Source: Chrysomallon squamiferum
Lineage: Eukaryota > Mollusca > Gastropoda > Neomphalida > Peltospiridae
NCBI GenBank assembly: GCA_012295275.1
Contig: CM022670.1
Coordinates: 3,465,335-3,512,263, forward strand
DNA: 46,929 bases
Reading direction: 5' to 3'
The stretch's first letter is position 1; every line of letters begins with the position of its first letter. Both the position numbers and the translations under genes were made by a program. Below the pieces are notes generated by a model that was not told the DNA's origin, did no database searches, and saw only the letters and a list, made by a program, of their open reading frames with translations. Positions 19,697 through 32,462 of this stretch are shown in pieces.

Positions 19697-19958
19697 TTCA
19701 AATAAAGCCTCTGAACTTGTCAAACAACAACAGCTACAACAGCATGTAGCAGAAAAACCTGGGTTAGAAAGAACAACTTCCTTTAGTGTTATCTCTGAAG
19801 TATCATCTCGTTTTAGGTCTGCTGCCCATAGTGTCCCTAGTTTTTGTTCCTCTAGAGGTGCTGTCTCTTGTTCTGCTGTCTCTGATTCTTCTGCCAATAA
19901 GGAACATCAACAAGCAGAACCAACTGAGTTAATGATCAGTCTGAACATACAGAAGTAA
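19697..19958 (+). CDS. Anoctamin alternative terminal exon 19b (tandem duplicate of 19a)
   Basis: It lies 1195 bp after 19a, with the same acceptor sequence (19687-19696) and the same phase. It reads SNKASELVK, a shorter glutamine tract, HVAEKPGLERTTSFS, a Ser-rich region with SAAHSVPSFCSS, and a longer unique end (EHQQAEPTELMISLNIQK) before TAA at 19956-19958. The frame is open throughout despite clear divergence from 19a, so it may be a used alternative end rather than debris. The opposite-strand open frame here is only a shadow of it. Confidence 0.65.
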
Positions 19959-20128
19959 AAAGGTTCGAATAGAATTTCACGTTACTCGTGTTACCGAATT
20001 TTAATACCAGTTCTAAACCATTTATTCATCTTCAGTAAACTGAAAGTATCTTCTTCACATATATATTTTTTTACATGTATTAATTTGGAAAACTGGGATT
20101 ATAAAGAAAAAAAATGTCTTCTGAAGTA

Positions 20129-20908
20129 CTGTGGTACCTCGAGTTACAAGTGCTGCAACTTACGAGTTTTCCAAGTTACAAGCAGTCACCCAGTTGATCT
20201 TTTACTTTGACTTGCAAGCCAAAATCCAAGTTACGAGCGAGCTTCAGGTATGCCACCACTAGTTGGCGCAATGAACAACACAACATCCACCCAGCATCCC
20301 ACATCTTACTCATTTGCTTCATGTGGTTACCTCACTGTGGAAGCATCTCTGTTGTGTTGTGCTTGCATTTTATGCAGTATATTGCCAAATTTCCATGGAT
20401 CCTAAGAAAGCGAGTGCAAAGGAAGTGCTGAGAAGAAGAAGCTGATGATGTTAATTGAATTAAAGCATGAAATCATAGAAAACCTTAGCAAGATGTGTGT
20501 GTAGGCATTGTCGCTTGGCAGTACGAGCATAGTACTTTTACAATATGTACAATACTGAAGTAGAAGGAGTTGATAAAGGATGCAAGTCCAGCCAAAGGCA
20601 TTAAGATAATTTCTAAACTGAGGACATCTGTCCATGTAAACATGGAGTAACCCTAACCCTGTACACTTTACAAAACCAATCTATTTCTTTACATTCTCTT
20701 TCATTTTGTTTTTATACAGTATTTATCATTTATACATACATTTTTGTTATTTAAAAACACGTTACAAGAAATTGGGGTTTTTGGGGAACTGGAACGCATT
20801 AATAATATTTCAGTTAATTTCATTAGGGAAAAGTGATTTGATATATGAGCAAATTGAGTACAAGCTCAGTCACAGAACAAATTAAACTCATAAGTCAAGG
20901 TACCACTG
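20129..20908. mobile_element. Degenerate pogo/Tigger-type DNA transposon
   Basis: The left end CTGTGGTACCTCGAGTTA and the reverse complement of the right end (CAGTGGTACCTTGACTTA) form imperfect terminal inverted repeats, flanked by TA at 20127-20128 and near 20911. Inside, from the ATG at 20395 on the + strand, broken frames recall the N-terminal helix-turn-helix of Tigger transposases (pieces such as MDPKKASAKE, KHEIIEN, STFTICTILK, AKGIKIISKLRTSVH) interrupted by stops and frame changes. It lacks the catalytic region: an inactive, internally deleted copy. Confidence 0.8.
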
Positions 20909-21062
20909 AATATTAATTCAGATAGGAGGAATTAGTTTTGTTCTTTCCTTTTCCTTTTTTGTTTTATATTCTAAATGTATATTAAGCCTAGGCCCCAAAA
21001 ACTGTAAAATCCAGAAATCATTTCAGGTTGCTAAGCTTGCTGGATAAATGGTTAAACTGCTA

Positions 21063-21482
21063 CCTGTATGATGAAAACATAACATACAGCTTGAAAAAAT
21101 CATAATTTAAGATTTGTTTAGAGCTGTGCATATAAAAATAAGATTTAAAATTTTAAATTCTGATAATACTGAACTGTTATTATTATTATTATTATTAAAC
21201 CCAGTAATTTATTCGTTAATGGGATTTTTTCCCACAAATTTAAATTCTGAGTTGTTATTATACTATGCATGCATTTAAAAGACATAAACAACAACAACAA
21301 CAACAAAATAACAACATTAAAAAAAATCAGTGTATAGGATATTCAAACAGCAGATACATGCATTGAAATGTGTTTTCAACATAATGGCAGTCATGTAGAG
21401 CATATTATATAAATAAGAATGGTTTTTCATATAAAAACATTTATTTTTCCTGTGTATAGAATTTTATGGTACACCCTGTATA

Positions 21483-21530
<48 letters not shown>

Positions 21531-22172
21531 GTTAAGATTTTAATTATACCATATCACTTTATGTTATTATCCTATTGGCTTTTATTTTATTTTTAATTTT
21601 TACTTCTTCCAGCACTATTGCTGATTTTATACGTGAAATTAAGTTAGCACTGACAATTGTCTGCGTGCTTTAATTGTTGCTTATACACAATCTATTTAAT
21701 TGGCTTTCATGTCAGGTTAATTAAAAGCAATTCTACTTATCAGTAAAGTATTTGTTTTTGTTATGGTTTCAAATAGTAATAAAGATGATAAATATAATTC
21801 ATTAAAATATTTATATTCACCTTTGTATACATTTCTGCTTTTTGCATGTGTTTGTATATATATATATTTATGTTTATCTGTTTGTATGACTGCATTATTT
21901 ATTTATTTATTTATTTATTTATGTTATCTCTGTGTGTGTGTGTTTCTGTTTGCATATGTGTGTGTGTGTGTGTGTGTTTCTGTGTATGTGTCTACATTTA
22001 CATACATATATAAATTCTCTAATTCCATTGATAGAATAATTTAAATATTATAAATTATCATTTAATTTTCAGTTGGTAATGCTAACAAATAAATAAAAAA
22101 AAAAAATAAAAAAGAAATAAAAAAATGTTACTGTAACTCTAGATCAAGTTAATAAATTATGTTTTATTTCAG
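21063..22172 (+). other. Sequence between the duplicated exons and candidate exon 19c
   Basis: AT-rich with (TTA)n at 21178-21198, (CAA)n at 21288-21305, a 42-bp (CA)n at 21484-21525 and (TG)n at 21957-21977. The 93-residue open frame over the last is simple-sequence driven. Confidence 0.75.
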
Positions 22173-22269
22173 GAAATCAGAAAATTATCAAAGACAAATC
22201 TTTGAGACAAGTGAACCATCTGATTCTACAGTTCCCCCACTTTTTAGTTATATTATATGTCAAAATTAG
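22173..22269 (+). CDS. Candidate third alternative terminal exon 19c
   Basis: Acceptor ttttatttcag at 22162-22172. Joined to exon 18 it reads M, KSENYQRQIFETSEPSDSTV, PPLFSYIICQN, then TAG (22267-22269), giving a product of about 818 residues. It is unrelated to 19a/19b. Phase match, good pyrimidine tract and balanced composition support it, but a 32-codon frame can arise by chance. It could be the ancestral last exon, before the 19a/19b region. Confidence 0.45.
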
Positions 22270-23477
22270 AAGAGAAAAGCAAGAAAAAAGAGAAAAAAAC
22301 AAAGAAAAATTCATAAACTGGAAAAGAAAAAAAGAAAAAAGGAATTAAGAAAGATAACACCAACAAAGAAAACAAATTCTCAAAAAATATAAGAAAAAAT
22401 ATAAGAAAACAAATAAAAAAGAAAGCAATGAAGAATAAAAAAAATATAATAAATATTTTTTATAAACTTAAAGAATAATGGTGTAAAAAATGAAAGAAAA
22501 TAAAACAAAAACAAAGAAACGAAAAATGAAAGAAAGCAACAACAAAGAAAGAAGGAAAGAAGAATTATCTGCAGTAGACTTTTAATTGGAAAACAAACTC
22601 ACTAATTATATTACTTCTGTTTATAACAGACGATATTCTTATAGTTAATGTTTCATCAATAGATTTTTATAACAAAATTGTAAACTGATGACTATTTTTA
22701 ATAATTATTGTGTACTTGACTGAAACATATAAGACATTTTATCAGATTTTATGACATAAGGAGGTAAAAATTGTGTACAAAAATGTTTTACCAAACTGAC
22801 AGGTATTGACTCTTTGTCCTTTTTATTAATGTTGAAGAAAGAAGTTTTATCCATTTTTATTTTTTATTTTATTTTGACTTTTAATTGAAAAACAAAGTAA
22901 TATTTATTACTTGCTTATATTGTAAGAAAATGGAGTTTTATAAATATCTTTTCTAAAAATCATTAAATATATAAGTATTTTTTTTTTTAATCATGAAATT
23001 TAACTAATACATGAAATTGGTTTCTTAAACTTACAGTGATTATGATTATTAATAGTATTTATTTATTTAGCCTATCACAGCATAATACATTTTAACATGA
23101 TAGCATCATGTCATATAACTTGTGTATCAGATATTTTCTAATTTTTGTCTTGCAAAAGTATTTATATTTTGCAATCACTGAAACATAACAGTATATTATT
23201 ATCTGTAATAAATTAACAATAAAGATAATTTTTTGTCATTTATTATTATTAATATATTTTAGGTTTTCAGAGACAGTTTTATTTTTTTAATTTATCATTT
23301 TTGTTTGTTACTGTTTATTTACTGAAATGTTTTCATTAAGAAATAAAACAAATATGTTTAAAAAGATGGGAACAAATTTACATTTATTAATAAAGGTGTT
23401 TATTAGAATAAAATTTTATATTTTTAAATTTTACTCTTATTTTTTTATAATTAATACATTAATTCATTCATTCATTC

Positions 23478-23514
<37 letters not shown>

Positions 23515-25239
23515 GTTATAGCATAGAATTTTGGTATTCTGAACAAATTTAACTTTTATTTTAATTAATGTGCTTCTTATTTTATACTATTTACATTATT
23601 GTTGATTTTTCTTTAGTTTTCTTCTTCCATTTTGTTTTATGTTATTTTATATTTTATTTGTTTTTATTTATAATTATACAATTTATAAACTTTTTTACTA
23701 ATTGCTCAACTGAAATATCTCAGTTTTACACTTTTTTTATTTTGATATTTTTATAACTTATTGTGCCTTAATAATTGTTCAGATTCCAATGTAATTTTCA
23801 GAATTATAAATGAAACTAAAAATTGTTTCATGTAATATGTAATACATTAATTTATTCTGGTTTATTGGTTTATTTAATATGGTTGCTATTTTTTTTATAT
23901 TTATGGCTTGTAATCTAAACATGAATAAGTTACATTTATTCATGTCATAAAATAAAAAATATTTTTAAAATGATCCCATCAGTAAAAGATTTAGAAAAAG
24001 AAAAAAGAAAATTGTTATAGAAGATTTACACATGAAGATTGTTAATCAATATTTGCTAAAACAGAACTATTTTAAATTATTGAACTATTTTGATATATAA
24101 GTATTTTCAGGTTTTGTTTCTGCAATAAAAATATTTTTTAAAGAGTCTCTTTATAAATTTTGTTTCTAGATAAGGGAGACAACTATAAATACCTTATTAT
24201 TGAATATGGTTTTTCTTTTGGATTTTTAAAAAACGAAAGATTAGTGTTATGTTTATATATCATTTATTTACATTGAACAATAATTTCAAACATCACTTAA
24301 TACGTATATCAAAGTTTATAAAAAAAAAATTAAAAAAAATACAAAACATTTTTCTTGTTTCATCTTTACAAAAAATATATTTCAAATTTAAAAAAAGAAA
24401 AAGGAAGAAAAAAGATATGTATATTTTTAAAAATGTCAAGTTTATTCTGTTGATACTGTTTTCTGGTTTCTACATCCATCCTGATTATCATTTTCAGTTT
24501 ATACATGTCAGTTTTAAATTTTAATACCAAGTTGACCACACAGCATGTTAACTGTGATAAATAATTGTATTTATAATAATTAATATTTTGTTTGTATAGT
24601 TTTATTAAACTCTTAAAATCTGGATTAACAGATGTAGTCATTTTATATTCATATTCATGAATGGTTTTAATATTTTGTATGTTTTTACATGGTGCCATAC
24701 TCTTCTATTTATTTGTGTGTATTACTTTAATGTGTTAATTAAGGTTAAAATATTATTAATAACATTAAAAATGACAAATTCATACTTGAAATATCTATAT
24801 CTATACTAATCTATCTATCTGTATATTCATTTAAAACCAAAAGTACAATTTTATTTTAAAAAATGTTTTTTTTTTTTTTTTAATTACGTTTTTAATTATA
24901 TACAAAATTACATTCTTAAAATCCATACAAGATTTAAAAAAACAAAACAAAACCAAAAAACAAACAAACAAAAAAAACTATTATTTAGTTTAATGGGACA
25001 TTTCATAGTATTAAATTATTTACATAATATATATTGATCATACTTTCTGTAGAACATAGTCCAAAATTTGAGTTGAATAAGCAGATTAATGGATTATAGG
25101 ATTAACAAAAACAAAAACTAAACAATATCTATGCCTTATGTAACAGTTTAGTTGTGTACTTGTTAAGTGCAAGTTATTTATGTATTCAGTTTCAGGGTAA
25201 CATACTTGTATTTTGTAAAATGCATCTCTGGTTTAAAAT
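22270..25239 (+). other. Probable 3' UTR and downstream flank of the anoctamin gene
   Basis: Very AT-rich and almost CpG-free, with a purine-rich A/G stretch at 22270-22560 right after the 19c stop, several AATAAA-type hexamers (for example near 22411, 23217 and 24125) and (TTA)n at 23482-23515. The end of the transcript cannot be fixed from sequence. Confidence 0.45.
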
Positions 25240-25760
25240 GTTTACATGAGAAATATTTTACAATATGTTAGATTTACTGTTTAATTTCAGTTAAAATATA
25301 TTAAATACGATTATAATAATATGTTAATGTCAGATTTTAAATTTTATCTCCTAGAACGTTATGCAGTATTTTAATGTCAGATTTATAAATTTCAAATTTT
25401 TTAATGTGACATTTATGTTTGTAAAAATAGATATTAATGTCAAATAATTATAACTGTAACTCCTAGAATGTTTTTTTTGTTTAAATGTATGTTAATGTCA
25501 CATTTATAAATTTAACTCTAATTAACATATATTAATATATTGTGATACTGTTAATATTGGATTTATTAATGTAACTTCTAAAATTCTGTGGTAATATGTT
25601 CTTACTAATGTGAATAATATTAACCCCAACTGTAATGATTTATGTTAATGTTAGATTTATATTTTTGACTGCAAAATGATAATGTCAGATTTATGTATTA
25701 ATCCTCATCATAATATTAGATTTACAGTTCTAACCACCAATTCTACTGTAATAATTGTTA
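25240..25760 (+). repeat. Degenerate minisatellite based on TTAATGTCAGATTTATAAATT
   Basis: TTAATGTCAGATTT and variants (AATGTGACATTT, AATGTCACATTT, AATATTGGATTT, AATGTTAGATTT, AATATTAGATTT) recur roughly every 40-80 bp, often followed by an AACTCCTAGAAT-like phrase. At least eight copies with heavy divergence. Confidence 0.7.
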
Positions 25761-26789
25761 ATGGATGTTATCTAGTATGAGTTGAATAATATTACTGCTA
25801 AAATTAATATTGTATAAGTTTTATGATATCAATATTTATTTATTCCACACTAAATTTTTAATGGTGTTACAAGTTGTAGATCTTTTTTCTGAAAACTGTA
25901 CGGTTTTCTGAGCCATTGAAATGGCGATATTTTACAGTTCTCAGATTGTTTTGCACACACAAACTTTATTTCATAAAGCAAATTATAAAAAATGATATAT
26001 ATATATATATAGTTATTTAAAAATAGGAAAAATCCTGAAATTTGAAGCAATTCCAGTCCCAAGAATTTCGAAAAAAGCATCCTAACTGTTGTTGTTGCTG
26101 ATTTTAATGTTAAGTTTGTTATTTTAAACTGCTTGATATGTTTTTATTTCCTAATTTAATAATTTGTTTCACCAATTTTTTGGACCACAGTTCATGACGA
26201 AGAACAATCATTTATACTGAACTCTGTAGTAAGTCTTCTTTACATATATAGTTACAGATTATCAAGAAAGTCATTATAATGTTGTACTTAAAGCTGTGAT
26301 ATTTTTGTTCATTTCAGTTGTTTGCTAATTTTACAGTTAATTTATATTCATTCAGTGTTATCACATACACACATACATACATATAGATATGCACATATAC
26401 ACATATGTAAAATTTATTTGTAAATGAAATATCTTATTTACCTGTAATATTCTGAATTACGTGTAATGATAGTTATATAGAGAACCTGAGTAACTAAAAC
26501 TTATATTTTGAACATTTATATTTTAATTTCTATATAATTTATACCTAACTACTTGTATATTAAATTTTTCTTTAATACATTTAATATCATAGAATTATTT
26601 ATTCAGTATTTGTGATTTTATTTTGTTAGCTATAATTTTATTTTTTTAATCTCAACCTTTTGTTTCCGTCCACGATCTTTTCCTATTGTAAGTCTTATTT
26701 TTATTTTTAGAGAGTTTATTTTTATCATATATTCAGTAAATAATTAGATTTTATTATTATTAATGACTTTCACAGAAAAAAAAATAAGT

Positions 26790-26822
<33 letters not shown>

Positions 26823-27800
26823 AACTTCACTTTGCCATTAGCAATAATCATTTGCTGGAGTTGTTTTCGTTTTACACTGCCATAATTATAAATATATAAA
26901 GAATTAAAATTAAATAAACATCAAATAATGAAACAAATTAATAAAGAAGTAAATAAAAACCCAAAAACGTAAATACTTAAATTTAGAAAACAAGTAATTA
27001 AATAGAAAAGTAAATGAAACAAAAAATAGATAAAAGAAACATAAATGTCCGTATTTCACAGTGCTGTTTATTTTTATCAAAATAATCTCGCAGAAAGAGT
27101 GAATCACTATTGACTATAAAATAAATGATATTAAATATATGTCTGTATTTTAATGCGTATTTAAATGTACTATTTTCTGTAATTGTCAAGTAAAAACAGA
27201 TAGCAATTTTCACACATTGAAATTATTTAAAAAATGTTTAAACATATTATTATTATTTTTTAAATTACTTATTTACTTGTATTTATTTTGTTTCAAATTA
27301 TAACGTAAATTAACTGAATTTGATTTTTTTTTCTTGCAGACATTATGCTTCTAAATCTGATTGTTTACTCATCATATATATATTTTTAAAATGCTTACAA
27401 ATTTAAGTATATTTATTTATTAACATTTTATTTGTGTGTTTGATTATTTATTTATTTATTTATATAACTGTAAACACTTTTTGTGCTAGGGACATAATAA
27501 AATCTGTAATTTTTCATAAATTACATTTTCTTGTAATGGATTATCGATGAAATTATGACAGGAAGAAATTTTGACCGTCTTCATTATGTTAAGAACCACA
27601 CTAAATTAAAATGGCTTTCACAACTAAAGAACAGCAGTGTAAAGAGAAATTAATTTTAAACAGAAAATTGAACAAATTATTAGTAAATAATTATATATGG
27701 ACAAATAAGTAAAGTGTTAAACCCATGCTTTATTATTAAAACAGCTATCATCTATTAAACAAGATAACAATGTGTATTTATTTGAAATATCTGCTTCTTG
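25761..27800. other. AT-rich intergenic sequence
   Basis: (TA)n at 25996-26011 and 26796-26822, otherwise featureless. Minus-strand open frames here are low complexity and unsupported. Confidence 0.7.
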
Positions 27801-28451
27801 TAACACGATATTCAGCTATCTTGCTTCATGTTACCGCTGTCGAGTTCTCTCTCGTGGAATTGTGTAGAAACTCGCAGATAAGGCTCGAAAACATTGTTGG
27901 AATGTCTTTTCTGTAAACGCTTCAATGAAGATAAGGTTGTTGTTTTTTGTGGGGTTGTTTTGTGTGTTTTGTGGGGTTTTTTGGTTTTGTTTTGCCATCG
28001 CATTGTCAATTCAAATAAAACGATAAATATATACGTACAATGTAGAATAGGGTCTTATTTTTGAGTTTTCTTGACATCCATTAGATTTGATCTCGGTGCC
28101 TAAGTGTTGGATTGTGTTAACGTGGTTGTAGTTGAAACTAATATGATAAAGACACTCGGTGGTGTGATCATACACTGTAACGTATTGTTTTTAATGTATT
28201 CTGAGGGTGGTTTGTTCTATGTAAGAAGTATCTTACAAATGTGAACACTGATAAACAGCCTTTTAAGATTAAAGCCCTCCCCCCCCCTTTTTTTTTTTTT
28301 TTTTTCTGTCTCTCTGTCATGGATTTCTTTTTAAAGTAGTTTACCCTTTAAACATGTAGTGAACAGCAGTTATTCCAGTTTATATTTAAGCACTATTTTC
28401 ATTATTTATTTATTTTAAATATGAAAAACGTTGTGACGACATTCGTAATGA

Positions 28452-28489
<38 letters not shown>

Positions 28490-28567
28490 TAATAATAATA
28501 AATCAATAAATTAATAAATAATATGGAACAAAAAATGTAAGAAAACAAAATGTAAAAGAAGACGTGA

Positions 28568-28610
<43 letters not shown>

Positions 28611-30300
28611 TCAATAATATTAATAATAATAATATAATAATAATAATAAATTAATAAATAATATGGAAAACAAATGTAAGAAAACAAAATGAAAAAGAAG
28701 ACGTGAAAGATAACAAAAAGGTTATTCGGTTTCTTACCTTTTCTTTTATTTTAACAAGGTCATTAATTTGTGAGGATAAAGTACAGTATTATTACCTGGT
28801 GCAGTTTCTCTTGTTTTGTTTGTAAGTGTAATAAAAACTCCCACTGGAATTAAGAATACCCGTCATAAAGTGCAGGGGCGCAGAACATCTTTAAAAGGTC
28901 GCATTTTATTCGCTAACGGATCACAGTAAAGGTGTATAAAAACACTCGTTACATGGCTCATTACCCTTAATAAGTCATAGTCTAACAAACGATATGATTG
29001 GTCATTAATTGTCCAGATGATCCGATGTCGCAAGTTTTGAGTACAGCTGGAGCTAATGGCATTCCTCAATGACTAAGCAAAAGCGCTTGGATAAATTGGT
29101 GTCAGGCTATTATCTCTACTGATATACGAGAAATGAACATCCTTAGATACTAACGAATGCTTCAGTTATTCATACCCGATATATTTAAATATACCTTCAG
29201 TTTAGTTATGTAAACGATTTTTAATGTTTCTTTTTAAAGTAATGATAAATTCGAAAAAGAATTTTATTAATATGGTTTTCTTCTGTTTAATTATACTAAG
29301 TAACTTTCGTCCCTCGCTTACACCAGCAGTATAAATCATACTAGAAATAAATACAAGCTGCAGTTGAATGATTATTTAATATTTCTTCTACAAATGTAAC
29401 GATTTTCGACAACTTAAGAAAAGAAACGAATTATTTTGATGATTCTGAGACTGTGGATTCTGAATGGTCAAAAACACTGTCATGAATTAAAACCAAAAAA
29501 GAATACCGTCAGTATAAACGATATATATTCTGTTTGTTTGTTTATTTATTTGTTTATTTTAATTTATATTTTTGTTGTTGTTTTCTTTAATTCTTTCTTT
29601 TTTATTTATTAGCAGTAAACGTTTTTGACATTAATTAGAATCTGAATAGCATGGGTTTATAGGATCACTTTGATTAAGGTAAAAAGAGCGGCTGATTTTT
29701 AAATAGGCTACCAGCTTCTCGCTTTGCGCAAATTCTCCCCATTCTTTGTTACTGAATTTGGGCCTCCCTGGATCCCCTTCCCCTAGGTCGTACGCCCATG
29801 CTGAATAGAATGGTACACATGAACAGCACATAACTTGTACACATCTTACAGCAGTAATGTATGTGAAGACGGTAAATCAAAAAATTAACCGACTTGCGAA
29901 GTAAAAGAAAAGAATTATGTATAGAAAAACGAATAGATCTAGGCGTTAATCGAAAGATAAATCAAACTGACCCAAATTACCATCACAGGTGGATGAAAGT
30001 ATCATTTTTCATGGAAAGGCTGCTTTGTCTAACATAACACTTTTGGATTATTAGGGTGAAGTGAAGAGTTCTTGTCTGTCTTGGATAAGGTAAAAAGAAC
30101 CACTTTATTTTATCTTTGTAAAGGGACAGGGAATGTCCGTCCTGCATATTGCCATTCTTTAACAAAGATAAAATAAAGATGTTCTTTCTTCATTAATCGA
30201 GGCCAACCCTTGTAGTATTTTTCAAATATCGCGTAACATTGAATCTTCGTTAATAAAGTAACGTGTTGATATATTTTTGTTTTTGTACATCTCTACCGAA
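27801..30300. other. Intergenic sequence with normal CpG content; no supported gene
   Basis: Base composition shifts here toward more G+C and more CpG. It includes a C-run/T-run at 28277-28306 and two (AAT)n blocks at 28452-28500 and 28569-28612. A unit of about 60 bp beginning AATTAATAAATAATATGGA occurs at 28508 and again at 28648. Several protein-like minus-strand frames (28863-29069, 29631-29831, 29983-30165) are unrecognised. Confidence 0.6.
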
Positions 30301-30739
30301 TCATCTGAACAGGCTCATCGATACCACAGGTTTCCGTAGAACCTCGGCTGGGGCATACTGGTATATATATCGCATGTAAATAAATAAACAATAAATAAGC
30401 ACTCGAAGCATACAGGTTAAAAAATTTGAACAGTAACAATGAAATGCATGATAAATCTGAAGATCGACCTTATTTCTGAAATATAAATCATTCTTTACGA
30501 TGTAAAAGTCTCTAGAAGACAATAAGAAACAAAGAAGGTGGGGAGGGTGAAGAAAACAACACACAAACTGACCTAGTTTCTATTCACTGATGAGCCTGAG
30601 TATCTTCGAGCTTTGAAAGTGGCGTGATTTCTTCAACAGATTTAAATACTTGCGGATTTACTGGAGATATCCCACCCGCTGATAGGACTCATCACGAAAC
30701 GGTCTCATTGAAATTTATTTCACTTGTTCTCAATCTACG

Positions 30740-30914
30740 TATACGCGTCTGTTCTTTGATAACGTATTTTCTTTTCCTCTGGTTCTAACAGTCCGTCGTG
30801 GTAAACAGTGTCTGTTTTAGATGTTTCACTGATAGAAGGAAAAAGGATCCCCCGTGTTAAAAAAATAGCGAGGATGCTATAAATTATCTCTAATCCTCTT
30901 CTGATGGGGCCCAT
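30740..30914 (-). CDS. Candidate first coding exon with a signal-peptide-like start (unrecognised)
   Basis: On the minus strand the ATG at 30914 opens MGPIRRGLEIIYSILAIFLT, a short basic start followed by a hydrophobic core, then an acidic/basic tail with HDGLLEPEEKKIRYQRTD. Two phase-2 donor-like sites end the frame (GC|gtatac, AC|gtagat). The next strong acceptor downstream on this strand (cttctag at 30518-30512) opens a phase-2 frame starting DFYIVKNDLYF, so the two would join. No family recognised; chance is a real alternative. Confidence 0.22.
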
Positions 30915-32382
30915 CGATAACGGGACAGTAAAACACAAAACATTTGGGTTCTTCATATTACCTTTAAGCCAAATGTTAATGGTTTGTTTGGTGAAAATTT
31001 GCCGAGTCAGTAATTCGTTAATATATACTTTAGGCTATCCACCTTGTTGTTGTTGTTGTTGTTGTTGTTTAGGTACAGAAGTGATCTGAAAGTTCAAGTT
31101 CGATTCTGCACCTGTTTCTAGTGTATGTGTGTGGTCTTGCTCGACAAGTTCGTTAAATATCTACATTTCTAATAATTTTAGGTCGACATTGTATTCTTAA
31201 AGAGAATTAGAACACTTATTCCTTAATAGTTTCTGGTGTAATATGAAATGATTATGCAGAATTTTGTGAAATACAATACGGCATTGTTTTCCAAGAACGT
31301 TACATAAACTGATGCCGAACATATCACACGATAAAAAGGTCGTACTGTAAAGTTAAAACAAAGAAAATAAGACGCTGATTTTACTATAAAATCACATCGA
31401 AGACAGTTCTGTACGAAGTTAAAACGACAGTAACATATAATTACATCTCGACAGAAAACGCTCATATTTCCTCTTTACTGATAATTGTAAGTTTATGGAT
31501 GAGAAAACATCGTGCATACATACATTTACGGTTTTATATATGGCCTTATATATTTAAAAGAAAAAAAAAAAAAAAAAAAAAAAAAGAAGAAGATGAAAAT
31601 AATACTACTACAAATAAATAAATATAAAAATAAATAAATAATAAAGGGTAATTTTTGATAACTGTTGACTTAACTTATTATAGATTATAATTTATACAAG
31701 AGAAAAAAAGTATATTAATGTATTGGTATTTTACGAGAGAATGCGGTGAAGGGCGGTGTTAAATAGGGCGTCTTTGATCTGCAACCTCGTGACCTGCTGT
31801 AACTTAAGAGCGAGTTTGACAATAACTTTAGATTAGAAAAAAAGCGCAAGTCAAAATGATAACATTACATTTTTTATATGAGTAAATACAATAAACCAAC
31901 ATGTCACATTTTCAGTTTTACCCGGATGTAGCCGTGGCTAAAAAAACAAAACAAATCAAAACAAAAAACTAAACAAACAAAAATCATGTGAAAAGTTTAT
32001 TCCGTTTTTATTTCTATTTATAGACAAACACGTGCCCACTCTCTTGGCTACTACAGAAGCTTTGTCAGACAAACACACTTTCCAGACATTTATTTTTATG
32101 AATTAAAAAGGAAACGCCATCATACTATTCAATTTCCATCCATCCCCATGTCAGTTATAAGTCTGTTTGCGATAGATCATATATCATTCATATGTAACAT
32201 TAATTGACACAATAAGCTGACTGTGCTCGGAAAGTTAACAAAAAGTTAGACAGTGGTTGCACTTTGAATACCTTCAAAAAGCGGGTAAAGAAAAGTGACC
32301 TTGATTTAAATCTAACCTAAACAAAAAAAAAAAAATAAATAAATAAATAAATAAATAAATAAATACAAATAGAAATAATAAT

Positions 32383-32462
<80 letters not shown>

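Larger units (their letters stand above)
17690..21062 (+). repeat. Tandem duplication of the terminal-exon region (two units)
   Basis: Unit 1 (about 17690-18909) starts TTCTCTACCTGAGGCAG and ends GGATAAATGGTTAAACTG. Unit 2 starts with the same phrase at about 18910 and ends with the same phrase at about 21058. Matching blocks between them include the intron stretch before the acceptor, the terminal exon, and a block starting CCTAGGCCC (18838 and 20987). Unit 2 is longer because of about 130 bp after the stop codon and a 780-bp transposon. Confidence 0.88.

Noticed and set aside
19628-19897. Minus-strand 89-codon frame MAEESETAEQ...
   Set aside because: Antisense shadow of terminal exon 19b; the + strand has the acceptor, phase and homology to 19a.
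20648-20662. Telomere-like AACCCTAACCCT
   Set aside because: Only two units, inside the degenerate transposon; not an interstitial telomere array.
3182-22269. The whole anoctamin as a pseudogene because of the exon 5 frame break
   Set aside because: All other exons, splice sites and phases are intact and family motifs are conserved, so a single-base error is the simpler reading.
28863-30165. Minus-strand frames at 28863-29069, 29631-29831 and 29983-30165
   Set aside because: They look protein-like (one contains GEGDPGRPKFSNKEWGEF) but I found no consistent splice-phase chain or recognisable family, and frames of 60-70 codons are expected by chance in this much sequence.
31046-31120. TTG repeat followed by a B-box-like GTTCGATTCT, suggesting a tRNA-derived SINE
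   Set aside because: No A box at the right distance and no recognisable SINE body or tail.
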